DNA of 64,000 bases from Saxidomus purpurata. Lineage: Eukaryota; Mollusca; Bivalvia; Venerida; Veneridae. Position numbers and translations under genes: made by a program. The stretch is from the NCBI GenBank assembly GCA_022818135.1, contig JAFMSR010000003.1, forward strand, positions 14,786,935-14,850,934, given 5' to 3'. The notes beneath the pieces are model-generated. The model saw nothing but the letters and a program-made list of their open reading frames with translations. It was not told where the DNA came from and searched no databases. How positions within the stretch are numbered: the first letter of the stretch is position 1; every line of letters starts with the position of its first letter. Positions 1-48,124 of this stretch are shown here, piece by piece.

Positions 1-180
1 CCAGGGGGGTCATTTCAGAGAAAAATGCCTTCCATAGGTTGTCCAGGGGGGTCATTCGTATACTTTAGTGGCATTAATGGTTTGTCCAAGGGGGGGTCTT
101 CAAAGGGTTTGTCTAAGGGGGGGTATTTTAGGTTGAAGTGCCTTCCATAGGGGGGGTGCGGATATTTTCTGGAATAGCCC
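1..180. repeat. G-tract repeat at left edge
   Basis: Five runs of six or seven G occur about 25-50 bp apart, each in similar words (gtccaggggggtcatt, gtccaagggggggtc, gtctaagggggggta, ccatagggggggtgcgg). The block looks like the end of a dispersed repeat that starts outside the window. A related word (gagggggtgcggat) recurs at 1905. It is an interspersed repeat of unknown class. Confidence 0.5.
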
Positions 181-2550
181 ATTTTTACAACAGTCAACAG
201 GTTAAGCAATAGTTTTCACTCAAAAACTCCCATAGTTCAGTTTTAATAGGCCTTAATTTCCTGTTTTTTTTAATTTGTTTGCAAAAATGCCAGATCAGGC
301 TCAACGAAATTAAGGCTTCTGGAGATATTTGTCGCCCCTGTTTGCTTGAAAAAGTATTCCCTGTGCCTGTAGAGTTGCGGGCCGCTGTGAACGCTGACAC
401 ATTTGCTGATTTTTTTATTTCTGCGGACAAGCACACGAAATTCGTAATAATGAAGTCATGAATAATGCTTACAGCGAATTTATAGAATCTGCACCAGTCA
501 CACACAAAAACAAACATCCAATATACTGAGAAAGAAGATTTTGTCACCGGATTTGTAGAACGTTACTGCTGTCAAAATGTCCCGCGGAACTTCCTTTCCC
601 GACTGGAATGCTTAAATACCGGAAAGGACCTATTTAAACGGAAAGGGCGTGGCTACTCACAGGACATATTTGTAGGTTCCGTTGCAAAAGAAGAAAATAG
701 ACGGAGAAATGTGATATACTAACCGGAGCCAATATTTATATAATTGAAACATTAGTAAAACATAACAAATTGCCACATAGAAATAAAATTGTTCATATGG
801 AAATGTATATTTGGCCTCTATTAACTCTATGAAATCTACAGTATGATTTATAAGTAAAGTCATGTGATCCTGAATGCTTGATTTGCTAGAATCCTGCATC
901 AGATCTCATGAGCACATAGCGCGAGTAGGATCCGACCACGACAAGAGCCAATCCGGCTTAAGGATCACATTACTATATGAAAAACCCTTTCATAATGTCT
1001 TTTGACACTCGTCAGTGCAATTAAGCATAAAATTGAAGAAAAATCTTTATAGTGCAAAATGTGCGTTGTTGTGATGTTATTTTATTGATATCATATCGCA
1101 TAAACAGGTAGTAACGACCCAATTCAAAGCAACATCATTAATGTCATGTGTATATTTGGGCCAATTGAATGCATTCAAGTTTACAAATAATGGCGCAGTG
1201 CAGATTGCACGCACATACACTACAGTTTTTTTGTCAGGCCGTATTTGATGGTTCAATAAGGGCTGTGTTTTTGACAGAATATTTATAGGTATAAAATAAA
1301 TGTCTTCTGTCAGATGCTAACAATTGAACGGTAGTGTTGATGTAATTACTTAGTTCATCCAGTTTCTAACCCTCATTTGAGAGCTGCATAAAGAATTGTC
1401 GATATTTTCAAAGACCAAATTACAAATTGCAGTTTATTTCAAGTTTCTAATATTTTCATGGTAGCATGATTGTCAAGCTGTGTAACTCTTTCAAGAAAAG
1501 TCGATTATTTCATTACAGTTAAGTCCCTTACTTTAAAAAAAACGGTTCACTACAGCTGTTTGGAAAACAATGTCCATCATCTTAATAAAAAAAGGATGAA
1601 AGAGTGTAATATGGTCATATCTGGCCATGCTCCTGTAAGGTTTAAACATATAACTGAGTGGCAGGCAACTTTAAAATCTTATGCCAAAACTTATTTTATT
1701 ACTTATTCCAAAATGAGTCCAGTAAGATTGCAACAACTCTTAGATCAAATTGTAAACATTTTTTAAAAACTTTTTAACATACAGTTTCGTATGTCATATT
1801 TGGTGCACCAGTTAAACCTAGAAGCTAAACGCAACGCTATGATAAACATTTTAGATTATCAGTATAGATAAATGTAAAGACTGATGCATATACAATAAAA
1901 CAAGAGGGGGTGCGGATTGATGTTTATCAAACACTTTGTTTTCGTCTAAAGGAGGAATGTTATATAACACATAAAAAGAATACTGAAGGTCTTGACAACT
2001 TTTACATGTACCCCGAGCATTAGCATGACCCCCTGTGGTACACCGTATTTAATGTAAAAGTTCAGATCATTATCTGCACTGTTCACTTCGCAGTCAGTAA
2101 ATTTTCAGTGCGCATTTCTTTCAAAACACTTCCTGCTACTGTGCAAGAATATGATGAGTTAAGTATTTACTATTGTTTATTTAAGTTCAGTGCAGCTGTA
2201 CCCACACTTTGCCAGAAAAAGTTATGTTCATAAAATTAATCAGCTTGCTGCTTTGCATGTAGAATGTCCTTAAGGGTAAGCAAAGGCTGCCACTGTATGT
2301 AACCTTCTAAGAAGGGCTTTTGACACTTACCATAAGTGTAACTCTAACCTATGAACTGATGACAAGTGTTGTGCTTAAATGTAACCCTAACGTTTGAACT
2401 GTGTTACAATTGTACTTTACAATACAATGAGGTTGGAAAGAAATTGATATGTGAGTAAGTGACTGGTTCCATGAAAAGTCTCAATGTTTAGAGAACTTTG
2501 CAATGGAGTTAAAACAAATGTACTCACAATAAAGAAAGTGACCTTTGACA
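181..2550. other. Unassigned sequence left of LATS
   Basis: Open frames at 279-461 (+), 194-547 (-) and 1470-1766 (+) have no recognisable family and no clear splice sites. The stretch 560-960 is less AT-rich, with CCGGAA and GGGCGTGGC words that could belong to a promoter, but there is no gene to pair it with. A dispersed-repeat fragment (cagatcattatctgcactg) lies near 2063-2110. Confidence 0.3.
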
Positions 2551-2856
2551 CTAAGGTGGTATTTTCACCTTTATGACAGGGATCCAAGAATGTTGTAGGA
2601 AACGTATCTGCTCATGGTGCTCTACAATTCTATGAAATATTGATTGGAATTCCAGTAACAGTAGCACAGTTCTGGCTGAGACAGGATCTGAAGTGACCTT
2701 GACATTTGAGCTGCTAGCCCCAGTTCTGTGTTCAGCATTTTCCTGCGATGCACTAAGTTCCTTCTCTTTCTTTTTTGACTGCTTACTGTTTAAGTGTCTC
2801 CAATTCCAAGATGTTTCTGTCTGGTCCACATCATGCAGTACTTCACAGCATATCAT
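2551..2856 (-). other. Unrecognised ORF, possible exon
   Basis: This 101-codon minus-strand ORF has protein-like composition: a Lys/Glu-rich start (SKKKEKELSASQENAEH) and then an amphipathic stretch (LEFQSIFHRIVEHHEQIRF). A possible donor (aag|gtgaaa) lies near its end, but no strong acceptor is seen. I do not recognise the sequence. It could be an exon of the next gene downstream of LATS on the same strand, or chance. Confidence 0.2.
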
Positions 2857-3247
2857 GTAAAATCTTTAATATATTCCTATATATGTGACTTCAATATTGT
2901 TACCAATCAAAATGGACTTTCACCTATGACAAATAAATGGATTGTTTTGTTATAAATACTCCCAACATCAACAAAGGGGTGAACTTATTGCATCATTGGC
3001 GTCATGTTAATGCCAGAGTGAAACTAAAAGAAAGTGGTATACCTGGTAAGTAATCATCAACTGAGACAAAAGGTCGAAGGTTCGAATCCCGAATATGTCA
3101 TGGCTGAAAATCTTCTAGAGAAAGCAGTAGTTCAGACTTTCCTTGGTTCCATCTAGACAATTGTGTAAAATCTGAAATCAGTCTTTTTTTCAGCAACTGG
3201 TTATCATCAAAATCAGCACAGGACAAGAGACTAAAACTATTACATGG

Positions 3248-3430
3248 TGGTGTAAAGGTTAAGGTATCTGCCACTCATCCCGGAGGTTGCGGGTTTAAGC
3301 CCAACTAGGGTGACAATCGTTCCTCGTCATATGGCACCAGTACTGGTTTTTTCCAGGAAGCGGACTCGAGAGTGACTCAATAAGCTTAAAGCTTTCTTCA
3401 CAATCAAGCTAAAATAAATTACTATAAACT
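3248..3430 (+). mobile_element. tRNA-derived SINE with 13-bp target-site duplication
   Basis: The head has an A-box-like TGGTGTAAAGGTTAAGG and a B-box-like GGTTGCGGGTTTAAGCCC. The core is ACCAGTACTGGTTTTTTCCAGGAAGCGG, shortened here to its centre. The tail ends CACAATCAAGCTAAAATAAA. The element is bounded by perfect direct repeats aactattacatgg at 3235-3247 and 3431-3443, so it is a young insertion by LINE machinery. Confidence 0.88.
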
Positions 3431-3443
3431 AACTATTACATGG

Positions 3444-6400
3444 CCAAAAAAGCTTTCTGAATTTTCTTTAACCTTGCAAACTTAAAACGTCTTTGAAAAC
3501 CAAGACTAAAAGTGAGCCGTCAGGGAAAATGAAATCACAAAAGAGTTATTATTTTAGTATTTTTTTATTATTAATTTATTTTTTATTTTATTCATTTATG
3601 ATATTGGTTTAGTCCATGTATGTGTATGAATATTTGACACATATTTCACATTCAGCATTATACCTATCCACATATTCAAATAACTTTACATATAATATAT
3701 AATGCAGAATATTTACACTGTGAGCTATCACCATGGAAACATAACTAATTTACATATTACCCAAGATGCAACATTAACGTTAACATTTAACAATGATATA
3801 ACATGTGCACCACGGAATGAAAAGGAGGGTGGGGTAATGTACATGCGGGTTGAAGCCTAAGAAACTGTACACTGGCTTAATATACATTACATACGAAGCT
3901 GTACACTGTACACTTTATACAATAACGATAATATTTTGACATTTAGACTCGACACCAAATATTAAATACAAACAATAAAATATTAGTTTTGTTTTACAAT
4001 ATGACAATTTTTTATAAAACAATTGTTCCAGTATAAAAGTTACAAAACATTTAAAATGCCCCAACTGGTAAAACAAGAAATTTCTATATACTATTCTATT
4101 TGAACTTAACCAACACTAGCATTGGCAAGAAAAACATTTCATTTAGTATTTTTCTAGAAAAATCTAGTCAAAAGATTCCATTATACGTTAAACTGTCATA
4201 GAAATCACTGATAGAAACTCTGATAAAATAGTGGTTAGAACTTTTACAAGGTACCTGTACCTGTATTAGAACCTTCAAGGCTCAACTTCTCTGAAATGGA
4301 CTTTTCCAACTTCTCATTTTGGACTGTCCGATTGACTGATCATAGGGGTGGTTCTGTGAAAATTTATTTAAAATCATCTTAGTAGAAAACAATGTAGACC
4401 GTTATGTGCCAAACAGATATACAGGCTGATCATGATCTACAATTGTTACATGGGCTGACCTATATAAATCTGGTATGGAAAGATCAAGTTTCTATTTACC
4501 AACATTAGAAAGAGATTTAATCATGGTAGTCAAACAAGTGTTATGATTATTTTCTTCCTCAATTTCTTCATTGACGTACCGGTACACAGTTCTTTTTAGC
4601 GGTATGAATATATTGACTTCAAATCGCAAAAACAGTTTGCATGAACTCTTGAAAAAATTCTTTTCGTAACAACATCTTCGCTGGATAAGGATTTAAACAT
4701 GTAAATTTGATGCAGTTTATCAAGCACTGACAATAAACTATATAGAGAGGAGGTAAAATATTTAGTACACATATGCAAATCTATCATAATTAGCTCCCGC
4801 ACAACCAAAGTTTTTCAGTCAGGTTGTCGTGACATTTACTTTCAAGTTGCAAAAGATTTACGCTACATGACGTAGGCTGCTTTTTTTGCAGTTGGTTCAT
4901 ACAAGTATACAAAATGTTATCATAGCCGTTTGCGAACCAGAATTTTTTAATATTTCAACGACTACCATCTAAAGGAAAATAATCACATTATGTAAATTAT
5001 TCAAAGATTGTGAAAGTCTGAAAAAAAACATTAATTTCAATATTTAACCACATTAATGGTTGTAATACCAACTTATCATATTACGTTACATACCAGGTAA
5101 TTAAGTTTGCTCATGAATGAATTTCTCTTTAGTAAACAACACAATTTCACCTTATGTAAGGTGGAGTGGGTTCTTGTCAATTATGTCTTCAAATTCATCT
5201 TTTACTGTAGTTTAGAAGTTCCAAACTGGTAAACTGTTACCCTGTTACATTAGACGGTAAAAACTGAATTAAAACATCACCGATATATATGTGCTAAAAC
5301 CAACATACGAGCCTTACTGTGCAAACGCCACCATCTAGACTTCTGAAGCCATTAGGAATAAAGTACAACCATGTAGCTATTGAGAAAAAATATAACTAAA
5401 ATATGTCACAATTACTTTAATTTATACCTGAATGTGGCAAATGATCGGCGTTTATGACCAGTGCAGATCATGATCGTCCACCACATCATTGCACACTGAT
5501 CATGATCTGCACTATTCAGTCCGTAACCTATTTAGTGACCACCCCTATGGTCAATTAATGGTCCGTTTAAGAATTTTGGTAAGGTAGGAGTTGAAATTCT
5601 TGAGACAGAAACATGCACAGTCTAGGTCTGATCAGGGCCAATAGAAGCCAAACATAATGTTTCATAGGACTTAGCAGTACGGGGATTCTGGCGTCTGCTT
5701 CACAATCCGTGGAGCCTGGATTCGATTGATGTAAGTTAAGAGAACTCGTTTCACAATCGAGCTAAAAATAAGAATAAATACATACTGGTTTTCACACAAC
5801 ATGTCTCAAATAATTTAACTTAACTACTGGCTTCATTTCTTACAAAATCACAATTCAAGTCATCACCATCGAATAGCAATTTCAATTTAGAACTTATACA
5901 ATTTTCAAGCATCAGTTTCTATACAAATAAAAACAGATCAAACAGAATTCTATAACGTTTCTTACAGCTTAAAAAAAGTTACAAGTTAATAAAAGATATG
6001 TTATTTCTAATCTTAGCCCTGAGTTGGTGCAGGCATATATATACATTGTATGCTGATTTTAATATTTGACTGTACTTCCATAACTAAGCTGGTATTAGAA
6101 ACAATTGGCTCATCACTCAATAATAACTTTGGTAAATGTTCAAAAGTTTCATCTATAAATTACTTGTATAACACTGTACAGTTAACAGATTCATAGTAAA
6201 TTATCACAGATACTGCAAAGGAGTAACCATGGAAACAAGTTTTTTTCCCTTCAATTTTTATCAATTAAACTTCCATTAACTCAAGACATTATCAATCTAT
6301 TATCACTCTGGTATGGTAAACACCTTCTAAACATCATCTCATCTCGTCAATGCACTATTTCAAACGTTTTCTCCAAATTCAAAATGAGCATTTAATATTA

Positions 6401-7925
6401 TAAAAGTTTTAAAACTTGGTTTCTATGGTTACGCTATTTTAAGGCACCACAAAAGCTGGTTACCCACAATCCTTGACAAAACATCTCCTATTCCACACTA
6501 CATATAGTAAAAGGTCACCTTCTGTCAAATATAACATTGTTAATAAGGTAAAAAATTGTCGAAAAAGAATAAAACTTGGATCCAGGACGTCTGGTATCAA
6601 AATACAAGCAGGACTTAAATATCCAAGTAAATAAAGAAGAGGTACAGAGGCAACCCAATTCTATTCTAGACAAATCAAGTGTTTACTTCACTTTTTTTGT
6701 TTGTTTAATGGTAGCTTTTCAAATGTTAACTGATACCCTATCCTGAATCCATATCTGATATAAACAAGCATGCAATTATATAGTTTCCTTGTGAAGACAT
6801 CTCCCAAAATTTCCTTGCTGCGATTTAACAGAACCAATGAAAAATACCTGAAAAATTTCACAAATATATTTTTCTATATTTTTCGTAGCCTTTGCTATAC
6901 AGCCTAAAAAAATTCTACTTCAACGTCTCAAAATGCAAACTATTTTTATCAACATATTCCTAAACATGTCTCCCTCACCCCATGATTTTTTTTCTCTGAA
7001 AAAAAAAAAGAAGGTAAAAATTATTAAGATCTGAAGCAATCTGACAAAAAACTCACACAGATCTGAACACTAATGCATCTGATGCAGTGTCTTAAAACAG
7101 CAACAAACCAAACACATAAAAGTATAGCAACAATCTTCGTAAAAAATAAATAATAGCACTTGAGTCTTTAAAATGGAAGAACAATATTTCAGGCCAGTTA
7201 TTGAGTAGAATCTACACAGAGAATGACCTACCTAGCACAATTAAAACTGACCGCACCACAGTAAGCCCAACTGACTGCACTACAGTATGCCCAACTGCCG
7301 CCATTCTGAAAAATGTTCCTTGCACAAGGCTGAGATATGCGATTTGCTTTTTAGTACCAAATCATACCTTCCAAATTCAGATAATGAATTCCCCATCCAA
7401 GATAGATTTTTTTTTAATATAAATTGTAAGAAAAGATGATAAAGAAATAAAAATCCCCTAAAAATGCTGGATAAAAATTCTACGATACATTTGCGCAGTT
7501 ACACTGAATAAGATTTCTACGCAGAATGTTTTCAGTTGTACTCTTACTGTTACAAAAACCAGACCTTAAAGTTGACAATATACCGAAAGGAGAAAAATTG
7601 AACGATAACAACTTATATTTTGACATCACTGAAAAAAAGTTACAAACTGATGAAAAACATGGAAATCAAAGAATGACTAAAACGTCACTGACTGGGAAAT
7701 AACAAAAATGCAATTCGGATGAACAGCTTTGAACACAATTCATTTTTCTATTCTTGGGTTGTACCATCCATTTGTTACACTAAACTGTTACAGTTATTCA
7801 AATAAAAACAATTACTGCCACAGAAATCATTGCACAACCCAAGACATCTAATCTGCATTCTATCGTGACTTCTTGAGCAAAAATCTCTTCATGTCGGAAA
7901 ATGACCTTTTACTATTGAGCATGTG
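3444..7925 (-). other. LATS 3' UTR and downstream sequence
   Basis: No convincing ORF is present. Some part directly after the LATS stop is 3' UTR. Minus-strand AATAAA signals (TTTATT on plus) were noticed near 4362 and in a T-rich tract at about 3560-3592, which would make a UTR of 3.5 to 4.4 kb, long but possible. A short SINE-tail fragment (5670-5780) and a pair of inverted motifs (about 4320 and 5560) are embedded. The real end cannot be set without RNA data. Confidence 0.4.
5670..5785 (+). mobile_element. Truncated or divergent SINE
   Basis: A B-box-like GCCTGGATTCGATTG and the tail TTTCACAATCGAGCTAAAAATAA match the SINE tails at 3400 and 25610. The core domain is missing, so it is either a core-less variant or a deleted copy. 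Confidence 0.5.
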
Positions 7926-43591
<35,666 letters not shown>

Positions 43592-43875
43592 GTGTGATTC
43601 TTGTCCGAAAAATCACAAAACTCATAGAATACAGTTTATAATTCCTTAAAGAAATTTACATCCCAGAATACACGTAAAATATAATTTTACCAATTCACAA
43701 AAACTGCATACATAAAAATTTCTACATTTTTCACTGGATGTTTTTGTTCTCCGTCTTGATCAGATAAGAACCGTCAAAAAGGGAACCAGTCAAATTATCA
43801 GCCATATTTTTATGTTAAGTGGGGTCAGTCTGTCTTATACACATCTTCCAGAACTGGTATTCTCCACTTCAAATC
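43592..43875 (-). promoter_or_regulatory. LATS: Probable LATS 5' UTR part of the first coding exon
   Basis: On the minus strand a good acceptor (pyrimidine-rich tract, then ttttcag) ends at 43876, 284 nt before the LATS ATG. The sequence between is not coding in the LATS frame. I infer that it is the 5' UTR part of this exon, with one or more noncoding exons further upstream (higher coordinates). RNA evidence is absent here. Confidence 0.45.
43731..43805 (-). CDS. Upstream ORF (24 codons) in the probable LATS 5' UTR
   Basis: The minus-strand ATG at 43805 has a strong context (A at -3, G at +4). It opens a 24-codon ORF beginning MADNLTGSLFDG and ending at 43731, 140 nt upstream of the LATS start. 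The LATS ATG itself has a weak context. If transcribed, the ORF would be expected to lower LATS translation or tie it to reinitiation. It resembles no known protein. Whether it lies in the mature mRNA is inferred from the acceptor at 43876. Confidence 0.35.
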   Translation of the reverse strand: MADNLTGSLFDGSYLIKTENKNIQ

Positions 43876-44171
43876 TGAAAAGGACAAAAACAATTATAAA
43901 TAAAAGTTGTCACCCAATTTATAATAGGTCTCTTGTTTCTTTATTAACGTATTACATTATATAAATCCTGAAAATGGAAATAATATAATCATAAATCTGG
44001 TATGACTGAGGGCACAAATGTTTAGTTTGTTAATGGTTCAGTTAACATGTTCACTTTTCAGCTTTACCCAAAACGAAGGTGATACATGGCGTGCATCTAC
44101 AAGCAACCTCCAGTCTGCCAGTGCCATGTCTATGCAAACTTCAGAACTTGACCCTCTGTGGTATTGCCTAA

Positions 44172-44579
44172 CAGGCTGAGCATATCTCCCAATCAGGATA
44201 AATACCCTGAATCAACTAAAATAGCCAGATCGGGCTAAAACGTAAACACAATAGAAATTACAAATTTAAACACATTTTTTCAAAGAAAAAGCGCAAGTTA
44301 ATTTTTTGACATAATATTAGACCTGATAAATACATTACTTTCTTGTTTTTCAGTTGGTAAAAGAGTCAAAATTTCACCAACAAGATATTGACATGAAATT
44401 TGTTTATTCTTATTGCTTACAATAATATAAACATACACTGAAAAAAATAAACTTGCGCTTTTTCCTAGCAGAAAAGTTATTTTAAAAATTGTACTTTTCC
44501 ATTGTTTACGTTTTAGCCTGATCTGGCTATTTTAGCTCATCTGGGGTATTTACTCTGATCGCGAGATATGTTCAGCCTC
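44172..44579. mobile_element. Foldback/MITE-like element with long inverted arms
   Basis: The left arm (aggctgagcatatctc, ataaataccc, taaaatagccagatc, ggctaaaacgtaaac) is repeated in reverse complement on the right, ending at 44579. A further match, aaaaagcgcaagtt, continues the arms to about 130 bp around a loop of about 140 bp. It lies just upstream of the LATS first coding exon. No target-site duplication was identified. Confidence 0.7.
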
Positions 44580-46609
44580 ACTTATGCAAATGGCTAAAAT
44601 GGTAATTTACTATTCTGCAATATTCTGTTTTTCTGCTGCAGTAACTTTTAACTGAGAATTTTACGTCATTCATAGAGTCAAAAGCACAACTGACTACATA
44701 TGTCAAATTTTGACCTGCTTAAAAAATTTGTACATTGTATTTCTATTTTACTTAAAATACATTTTAGACCCTGGCAAGCAAATACGACACCTTCACAACA
44801 TTATAAATCCTACAATGTACAAGCTTATTTAAGTTGAGCTTTACAAACAGGTGTCAGATATACTCAATCACATAGCAAGCATCCTGTTCTTAGTTTCAAA
44901 CATGCATGAACAGTACAAGTTTTCCTACCTAGCTCAATTCGAACACTGCAAGAAAGTATATAAATATACTCTGTAAAGTTGTGGGGTTTGTGTACATTGT
45001 GTATTTGGAATTTGATACTCAAGTCCTGAAACCCTAAACTGCATCTTTTAGATCAGGACATTATTGAGTAAGTTGCATTCAAATATTGTTCTGGAGAAAA
45101 TAGTCAGCTGACGATTCTGGTTAAAATAAAGATATATAGGTACAGAGTCTAATTTTAGCAACATACTAAAACAGTCTAGGGTACTTTTTTTTGATACTGT
45201 TGATCAATGCCATTCAATTTGGGTCGAGCTCATTAATGCAGTGCTACTGTCATTAACAATAACTGTCGATATCCCACCATCAAGTAAGTAATCTTGTACT
45301 AAGAAATAACTTTGGATTTAAATTCTAAAGCCTGTAGCAAAACTGAACAGAGTGCAATCAGAGATGTTCAGCTCTAGGCATGTAACTGCAGAACAGGATA
45401 TCTACAATTTTGTTAAGTTTCATCCTACCCTTTTCTGACCATGGAAGGAGGGGATACTGTAATGACAAGCTGTGAATGCATTTGTCCACATATGCAAAAA
45501 CATAATTTCAATGAGTTTATATGCGTTTGTTTGCCAATTTTTGTAGTAATTCGTCATTTAGATAAATAATACTGGAAAATATCTTACTGAAAAACACCAA
45601 AAGTGCAATAGTATGCTCACAATGAATTAGAAATCGCATTCATTGTTAAACATTCCAATTAGCACACACAGGTAATACAATAATTGCGGGCACCTGTCTC
45701 ACAGACTAATGTGACCCGCGGATTTATTGGGATAAATTTGTTTTCACGTTAATGTGTCAACATCAAAAACAAATAAAGATGAAACAAAACTATGAAAACC
45801 ATTCAATTCAACGTATTTCATTGACAATACACACATTTATGCTGCTGTAAATTATTCCTCAATCTTTTACTGTATTATCCGCCATGTTGTTTTCGGTGAT
45901 CTACTTTTCATGCGTTACAGAACACGTAAACCACTGGTTGCTGATTTAAACGGACGAAAATCCGAAGTGTCTATTAGTCCATGTATTATCCGAAACTTAT
46001 TTCCTTTGAAATAATCAATGACCACTGCTGAACATACCGAAAATCTGATTTCTCCAGCTCTTACTTACTTCACATAGGCAAAAAACGTACACAACACAAC
46101 CGGGTACTTTACATTACGATTTAAAACTACGGGGGTGTCAGGTCTCTATTGTGTAATAAGAGAATGGAATGTACCTATTCGTGAATAAACCATCGAACCT
46201 TGATTTTTTTAATAACTGGAATATATTATTGGTATAGTTAGTTACCTATAAGCATGAAAATAAAGAACTGACATGGCGAATGAAACAATTTGTAAAACTC
46301 CATACCGTAGTAGTGTCCCTTTTAAAAATGGTTTAACCCTTGGATGCCAGGTTATCCTTTTGATTGACATATGTTACGCCCATCGGGCTACATTGTTGAC
46401 ATTCCACAGTGGTCACGTGATAAACAATAGTGTATTGGAAACACGTGGTCAATTAATTTTCAATCACACTCTATTTTATGGCAAAAAAGAAAACTTTTCT
46501 TGATAGAAATAATTGTGTAGATAAAATGACGGAAAACTGAACCCCAAAAAACTACGCGCTATTTTAAATAGAATGATTTCAGTACAAATAGATTAAATAA
46601 CTTATAAAA

Positions 46610-46670
46610 CGTTTTTTTGAGTCGCACGCGCGACGCTGTGCAAGGAACGCATCGGGCGGGTGCCTGATTT
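46610..46670. promoter_or_regulatory. CpG-rich pocket, possible LATS promoter
   Basis: About ten CpG dinucleotides occur within 50 bp (gtcgcacgcgcgacgctgtg and cgcatcgggcgggtg) in sequence otherwise almost free of CpG. It lies 2.7 kb beyond the inferred 5' UTR exon. The link to LATS is inferred from position only. Confidence 0.25.
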
Positions 46671-47530
46671 TAATCCTAAATCGTTAGAAATCATCAGTTA
46701 CATGTACATTTGCAAAGAACAATTTGTAAAGAACAGGCTGTACTGATGCAGGGAGTATGGTAGATACGTAGTGTCTGTGTAATTCATAAGATCATCTTGG
46801 GTCCTGATATATTAATGTAGGTAAGAACCCGTTGTTTCCTGTGAGGTTTCACTGCATGTTGTTTAAACTATTGTTCTTGGCAACACTAAATCTGGTCATG
46901 TATTTTTAATTTAATCAAATTGATGCTTCTTACAAATTGTAAAGGGCGTTTCTTAATAAGTATTAGAACATGATTGTAGTTGGTATTAAAACCCATGCAG
47001 ACAGCAGACAACCGGTACCGTGACTAACTGAAGAGATCTTTGGTGGATTACAACGAAAAAGAAAACGTGCTTCAGCGTCTGTTATGCGATTTTGAAGGGA
47101 GACAAACCGTACACACTATGGGTATTGTCAATATACAAAAGTCGATTAACTCCCTTATCGCAAAAAAATCGTCTTTTGCCCGATAGGTTGTCCCGCACAC
47201 AGTGCTATATTTTATAATGTGATCATAACCTGGCTTCCATGAAACATTTTGAGACGTATTATACCATGACGGTAAGTCGTAATGTGGTAGCAGAAATGAA
47301 TTTATTTTTTGAATCAATCATATCGAGACAAGTTCACACTGCTGGATTCATCTTATTTGTTGAAATAAGACACAAATCAGAGAAAGTGACATTTTTGGAT
47401 GATTAAGATCGTAGTCCTATTGGCTGGTTTTGTCCTGTAACTTGATTTTTGAGCTAAAGACTAGCATTATCGAAATTTAAGGTGATTTTTACAATATCTG
47501 CAGCATTCATTCAGTGACGTCATTTCTCTA

Positions 47531-48124
47531 GAGTGGGGGAACCTATGCTGGAGGTATTTTGAATGTATATCAGCAGTTCAGAAAGCAGGAAATCCTAACC
47601 ATTTTGATTTGCCTCAGCGAAAACATAATGTTATCCCTGCTAAATCGAAACAAGACGTTGATGTGCTTCATCACTTGACTATGTCGTTCTTGGAGCTATT
47701 GACACGACACATGTCAAAACTTTAAATTTCACCTCGAAGGGAACCAATGCTGGTTGACAACAAACATGTGGGAAACAGTTTTTAGAGCCTAAATATTAAT
47801 TAACAAGATATAACAGTTTCCATAGAATATATATTTTTATACAAAAGAAATAAGTTTTATCAAAAATGCTAACTTTAACTGGGTGATTTTGATGTCAATA
47901 TTTAAGAAATTTTCTAGCGAAATGGATCAAGCAAAATTGTATCGGCTGCTGTGACGTCACAGAGCTTCACGCGCGGCTATCACTACGTTTGCTGTATAAA
48001 CATTTCATCGACTGTCAATGCTGAATGTACCCTGAAAAATTTTCTTCACCTGTTTTTCTGTAAATAGCCGTTTTTCGGAGATACCACCAGCATAGGGATA
48101 CCTCCAGCATAGGTTCCACCACTC
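47531..48124. mobile_element. MITE with 28-bp terminal inverted repeats and TA duplication
   Basis: The left end GAGTGGGGGAACCTATGCTG and the right end (reverse complement GAGTGGTGGAACCTATGCTG) match over about 27 bp with one mismatch. TA flanks both sides (47529-47530 and 48125-48126), as for Tc1/mariner-type elements. The interior (594 bp in total) has no transposase ORF. A palindromic TGACGTCA lies near 47953. Confidence 0.8.

Noticed and set aside
1..160. DNA quadruplex in the G-run repeat
   Set aside because: The G-runs are 25-50 bp apart, too far for a standard four-tract quadruplex.
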